A stretch of 9,787 nucleotides of DNA from a bacterium (lineage in GTDB: Bacteria; RUG730; JAAEPJ01): assembly GCA_024222485.1 (NCBI GenBank), contig JAAEPJ010000038.1:1-9787 (forward strand), given 5' to 3'. A program made the translations under genes and the position numbers. The notes beneath the pieces are model-generated. The model searched no databases, was not told the DNA's origin, and saw only the letters and a program-made list of their open reading frames with translations. The number at the start of each line of letters is the position of its first letter. The first letter of the stretch is position 1. Of the stretch, positions 7,042-9,787 are shown in pieces.

Positions 7042-7359
7042 CTATTTAAAATACAGCTTAATCATCTCAAACACATCGATAACCAATCTATCTTGCGCAC
7101 AAAAAATCGTCTCCTCTAAACTCCATCAAGTTCTACTAAGTCGTCTCCTCTATCTAGATATTTAAAACATCCCCCTACCCTCACAACTTCTATAACCTTT
7201 CTATCCCCAAGTGACAACTCTGGCATCTTCAAATAAGGCATTTAGCTCCTGACAAGCATTCCTTTTAAAACAAAGCTCTTAGCTCATAATCATATCTAAA
7301 AATCCAAAGAAATAATAAAATAATACTTTTTTTTGCCTACTCAAAATTATTAACCTCAA
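7042..7359 (-). pseudogene. Degraded gene with one in-frame stop and two frame changes; family not recognised
   Basis: Joining minus-strand frames gives a protein-like chain. Frame one (7359-7204) reads through VLFYYFFGFLDMIMS, a TAA at 7281-7279, then CFKRNACQELNALFEDARVV. Dropping one base in the G run near 7205 continues as DRKVIEVVRVGGCFKYLDRG, then DDLVELDG. Adding one base near 7123 continues as SLEETIFCAQDRLVIDVFEM, then IKLYFK and TAG at 7044-7042. The middle segment can also be read as a 41-aa frame (7241-7116) with ATG and an AGGAG 4 bases upstream, so a genuine small protein is an alternative. Base composition differs from the flanks. Function unknown; the join is my reconstruction. 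Confidence 0.4.
7107..7152. repeat. Exact 12-base direct repeat, copies 34 bases apart
   Basis: TCGTCTCCTCTA occurs at 7107-7118 and again at 7141-7152. The 34-base period is not a multiple of three, so a duplication of this kind would shift a reading frame. It lies inside the degraded coding-like region. Confidence 0.7.
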
Positions 7360-7454
7360 TTATTTGCATTAATATAGTCGAAATACTAGCAACTTTATTA
7401 GGAGTTATCAAGATAATTAAATTTTTAGAGAATTTTTAATATCACCTAAAAAAA

Positions 7455-9020
7455 TCACAAATCTAAAACTGCTTTAATAGGCTCAGGCAAAGAAAAGTTT
7501 TTTGTTTTCCTTCTAAAAAAAGAAACAAAAATCGTAGTAATAGAGGCTGCTGCCAAGGCAAACATATAATCATAATAAGGCAATTTATAAATACCAAAAA
7601 ACTTTAAAATTGCAAAACCTAAATTTAAGCTGATTCCCACAATTAAGCCACTGACCACTGCTTCTTTCGAAACTCTTTTCCATAACATCCCAAGAACAAA
7701 TACGGGGAAATTAACAGTCATAAAAAACCCAAATCCAAAACTACCTAAAATAGCTGTCCCTGCTTTTCCAGATAACTTTACGATAAGAATCGTAATCAGA
7801 ATAACTCCTACTGAAACAATTCTGCCATAATGGACTTGCCTATCATGAGCAATTTCATGACCGATAGAGCCTAAGAAATCACGAGTAAAGGCGGATGCCG
7901 CAATGGAAATAAACAAATCAGATGTTGACATAATGGCTGCTAACAATCCCGCTAAAACAAAGGTTTGCATCCATGGGCTAAGGTGTGCTAAAAATAAAAA
8001 GGCTGCATAATCCTTATTTGCTAGTGGAGCGGCTGTCCCTTTTGTAACCAAATAAAGAGCCCCAACTCCTACTAAAATCCACATAAGCGAAGCAACTCCA
8101 TATGCTAAACCAGAAACAATACCTGTCGCTTTTAAGCTTTTAGGATCTTTTAAGGTGTACATTTTTGTTAACAGTTGTGGCTGTGTTACAACTCCTACAA
8201 AAAAAATAAATATCCAAACAATAACCTGATTCAATGATTGAAGACCAAAACCATCAACCATTTTATTTCCTAATAATGCTCCACCTTCCTGATAATTAAG
8301 CATAATATATTCCAATGAGTTGACATCACCAGTTATCTGGAAAAAACCAATAATACAAACAAAAACAGCAACAAGCATAATTAATCCTTGAAAAGCATTG
8401 GTCAAAATATGTCCAGACATCCCACCAAATAACATATATATTAGAACTGTCGCACAAAGAATAAAAACACCAACTCCTTGAGAAACGCCTAACATTTGCT
8501 GCATTAAAATCGCTCCACCATGAATTTGAGCAGAAAGAAAAGCAATCGATGCAAATAATAATCCTATTGCTAAAAATCCTTGAACGGCTTTACTCTGGAA
8601 GCGTACTCGTGCAATATCTGGTAAAGTCGCAACATCCGCAATCTCAGCTATAGCTCTCATTTTTTTGCCAATAATCCAAAACCCATAACTGATACCCACT
8701 CCTGCCGCACAGGTAATCCAAATAGAAGAAAAACCCAAAGAATAGACTAAACCTGGACCACCAATAAAGCCAAATGCACTCATAATAGCCGCCATAGAAG
8801 CAAGACTTACTGTTACCGGTCCAAAAGTTTTAGTACTACCAAAATATTGCTCTGGGGTTTTCGCAAACCTAGTAGAAAAAACACCAATCCCAATTGAAAT
8901 TAAAATATAGAGTACCACAAAAATCCAAGTAACATAAGAAGGTTGGACATAGCTTTGAGTAGAAGAAAATAAGTTACTAAACATTATAAATATCAATAGA
9001 AATACAGTTAAAAATCTCAT
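7455..9020 (-). CDS. Sodium:solute symporter, SSS family (substrate unknown)
   Basis: This is a LeuT-fold inner-membrane transporter that couples sodium entry to uptake of an organic solute. Its 521 residues hold about 13 hydrophobic segments after an N-terminal signal-like stretch (1-20), an extension also seen in the acetate permease ActP. SSS hallmarks are visible: IMSAFGFIGGPG in the first core helix (79-90), LFGGMSGHILTNAFQG (197-212), TQPQLLTKMYTLKD (279-292), and AAIMSTSDLF (361-370). Ser365-Thr366 of the last match the Na2-site residues Ser340-Thr341 of PutP. The position of PutP Asp55 is Ile (about 79), so it is not a PutP-type proline carrier. The start is supported by GGAG about 10 bases upstream, inside the preceding gene. 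TAATG overlap with that gene implies translational coupling. A carboxylate or amino-acid substrate is plausible but unproven. Confidence 0.9.
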   Translation of the reverse strand: MRFLTVFLLIFIMFSNLFSSTQSYVQPSYVTWIFVVLYILISIGIGVFSTRFAKTPEQYFGSTKTFGPVTVSLASMAAIMSAFGFIGGPGLVYSLGFSSIWITCAAGVGISYGFWIIGKKMRAIAEIADVATLPDIARVRFQSKAVQGFLAIGLLFASIAFLSAQIHGGAILMQQMLGVSQGVGVFILCATVLIYMLFGGMSGHILTNAFQGLIMLVAVFVCIIGFFQITGDVNSLEYIMLNYQEGGALLGNKMVDGFGLQSLNQVIVWIFIFFVGVVTQPQLLTKMYTLKDPKSLKATGIVSGLAYGVASLMWILVGVGALYLVTKGTAAPLANKDYAAFLFLAHLSPWMQTFVLAGLLAAIMSTSDLFISIAASAFTRDFLGSIGHEIAHDRQVHYGRIVSVGVILITILIVKLSGKAGTAILGSFGFGFFMTVNFPVFVLGMLWKRVSKEAVVSGLIVGISLNLGFAILKFFGIYKLPYYDYMFALAAASITTIFVSFFRRKTKNFSLPEPIKAVLDL

Positions 9021-9481
9021 TAATTCATCTTCTCCATTTGGGATACCTTATCCATAAAATTATTCCATTTGCTTTCTGTCAAGATATGTGTATCAAACAA
9101 TAAAGCGTATCCTAATGTCGTAGTCAAAAAGGTTCCCAGCCAAAAAAAACCAAGGACAGCAATCCAGCCGGGGTGCATACCAAAAATAAAGTTAACAGCC
9201 ACTTTTCCTTTAGTTAGCATAGCAATACTAAACGCCAGCAACCAAAAAACAGCCATAATTAAAATTGGGTACACTAAAGGGAAAATAAAACCAATTTTAT
9301 TTTCCCTCATTGTTCCTAAAACAAAATAAATAATAATTAAAAGGAGTATAGTTAAAAATGCTAGATACATCAAAGGCATGTTTTGACCAAAAAATAAAAG
9401 AATTGTCAAAAACAACCAAAGTATACCCGCAGTGACATGTAAATTATCTACAGCCTTATCAGAAAAAACAAAATTACTCAT
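9020..9481 (-). CDS. Small four-helix membrane protein, probable partner of the SSS symporter
   Basis: The 153-residue protein has four hydrophobic segments at about 15-32, 36-57, 64-88 and 104-129, with a conserved-looking HPGW (103-106) and GTFLTTTLGYALLFD (116-130) before a soluble tail. It has no signal peptide. Its stop overlaps the symporter start by one base (TAATG), so the two are surely co-translated. Small membrane proteins in this position are known for other SSS carriers (YjcH with ActP, YhdT with PanF, DUF4212 proteins). Those are about 80-110 residues with two helices, so this is longer and I cannot assign it to any of them. The ribosome binding site is modest: GAAG lies 2 bases before the ATG and AAGGG further upstream. 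Role as subunit, chaperone or stabiliser is inferred. Confidence 0.75.
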   Translation of the reverse strand: MSNFVFSDKAVDNLHVTAGILWLFLTILLFFGQNMPLMYLAFLTILLLIIIYFVLGTMRENKIGFIFPLVYPILIMAVFWLLAFSIAMLTKGKVAVNFIFGMHPGWIAVLGFFWLGTFLTTTLGYALLFDTHILTESKWNNFMDKVSQMEKMN

Positions 9482-9645
9482 ATCTTCATAAAACCCTTAT
9501 TATAAATTGAAGCATAGCCGTTTAGCTTTTACAAGTATCATAATGTATGCCTTCATTTTAAAAAAAGCCTAATAAAATAAAGACCTATTATACATTAACA
9601 ACACCTACTCAGACTTTAAAAAACTTTCTTACAAATCATTGTATC
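9482..9645. other. Intergenic leader of the symporter operon
   Basis: The gap holds a consensus -10 TATAAT on the minus strand at 9592-9587 and a second at 9504-9499. Neither has a good -35; the first is better placed, giving a leader of about 100 bases. Just after the upstream gene's stop, TACAA/TTGTA forms a weak 5-bp hairpin followed soon by TTTTTT (about 9621-9643), a poor terminator. The segment TAATAGGTCTTT is partly repeated as TATTAGGCTTT shortly downstream. Confidence 0.4.
9587..9592 (-). promoter_or_regulatory. Candidate -10 of the symporter-operon promoter
   Basis: TATAAT on the minus strand, about 105 bases before the start of the 153-aa gene. The -35 region (AGTCTG at 17 bases) matches poorly. 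Confidence 0.35.
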
Positions 9646-9787
9646 TTAATCAAAAAAGATATTTAAACTTACTCGATGGGTTTCCGCATACTCACCAAAG
9701 GGGACATACGCATAATCAATCCCATAATTACTATAAACAAAACCTAATCCAGCACTCACCCCATCAAGCGCTCCCAAATCATTACCA
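9646..9787 (-). CDS. PorV/PorQ-like (UPF0164-type) outer-membrane barrel protein, C-terminal fragment
   Basis: Forty-six residues are visible before a TAA at 9648-9646; the 5' part lies outside the window. The fragment has GVSAGLGFVYSNYGIDYAYV, then PFGEYAETHRVSLNIFFD. The pattern G-x-G-x-x-Y-x-x-Y-x-I-D-Y-A-Y-x-P-F-G, then T-H-R-V-S-L and an aromatic end, is typical of the last beta-strands of PorV/PorQ and related barrels. In type 9 secretion PorV is an outer-membrane shuttle. In other phyla many paralogues exist with no known role, so a secretion function should not be assumed. OmpP1/FadL-like barrels are a less likely alternative. It is the main evidence for an outer membrane. Confidence 0.65.
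   Translation of the reverse strand, partial: GNDLGALDGVSAGLGFVYSNYGIDYAYVPFGEYAETHRVSLNIFFD

Larger units (their letters stand above)
6435..7454. other. About 1 kb without an intact gene, between the symporter and typA
   Basis: This long gap is not blank. It holds the likely typA promoter, a perfect but AT-only hairpin (6807-6825), and several minus-strand stretches that look like protein but are broken by stops and frame changes (about 6478-6683, 6789-6890 and 7042-7359). Bases 7080-7260 are clearly richer in GC than the surroundings and purine-rich on the minus strand. I saw no tRNA or rRNA and no strong terminator behind the symporter. A 31-codon plus-strand frame at 6729-6824 lacks a ribosome binding site and is probably chance. 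Confidence 0.55.

Noticed and set aside
7080-7330. Possible structured RNA in the GC-richer part of the gap
   Set aside because: No recognisable motif of RNase P, tmRNA, SRP or 6S RNA, no strong hairpins, and the strand bias looks like coding DNA instead.
9069-9329. 86-residue plus-strand frame opposite the small membrane protein
   Set aside because: It is antisense to a gene with clear helices and operon context; no start signals.
9482-9493. Four-base-step mini frame ATG AAG ATA TGA overlapping the start of the 153-aa gene
   Set aside because: Three codons carry no information, and the overlap arises simply from the AT-rich leader.

Overview
The window is AT-rich DNA from a Gram-negative, probably anaerobic bacterium. 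A complete pyruvate:ferredoxin oxidoreductase points to anaerobic or fermentative metabolism, and the tail of a PorV/PorQ-like outer-membrane barrel at the right edge points to an outer membrane. I cannot fix the phylum. Low-GC lineages with PorV-type proteins (for example Margulisbacteria, Elusimicrobiota or Omnitrophota) are possible but unproven. All four complete genes and the right-edge gene are on the minus strand; only the IS transposase tail at the left edge reads plus.

Layout. 1-139 is the right end of an IS3-family insertion sequence: the last 31 codons of its transposase, then a terminal inverted repeat. The IS has cut a minus-strand gene after about 33 codons; the surviving 5' end (135-239) encodes a signal peptide. 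From 240 to 772 there is no intact gene, only a short gene-like open stretch. A strong intrinsic terminator (773-805) closes nifJ (861-4409/4415), which has its own promoter, a 5'-UTR palindrome and a very strong Shine-Dalgarno. typA/bipA (4614-6434) follows with its own likely promoter. From 6435 to 7454 lies about 1 kb with no intact gene but several coding-like, stop- and frameshift-broken minus-strand stretches. 9481-7455 is a two-gene operon: a 153-aa four-helix membrane protein, then an SSS-family sodium:solute symporter, joined by a 1-nt TAATG overlap. 9646-9787 is the C-terminus of the PorV/PorQ-like protein.

How it fits together. The intact genes are housekeeping or energy functions: pyruvate oxidation to acetyl-CoA with reduced ferredoxin, a translation/ribosome-assembly GTPase, and sodium-driven solute uptake. 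No pathway visibly links them. The remaining roughly 1.5 kb looks like decayed coding DNA plus an IS insertion, as in a genome losing genes. I did not find a convincing new multi-gene system. The items most worth follow-up are the symporter with its unusual small partner, the IS-interrupted secreted-protein gene, the broken coding sequence in the 1-kb gap, and an extra three-cysteine motif in the PFOR.
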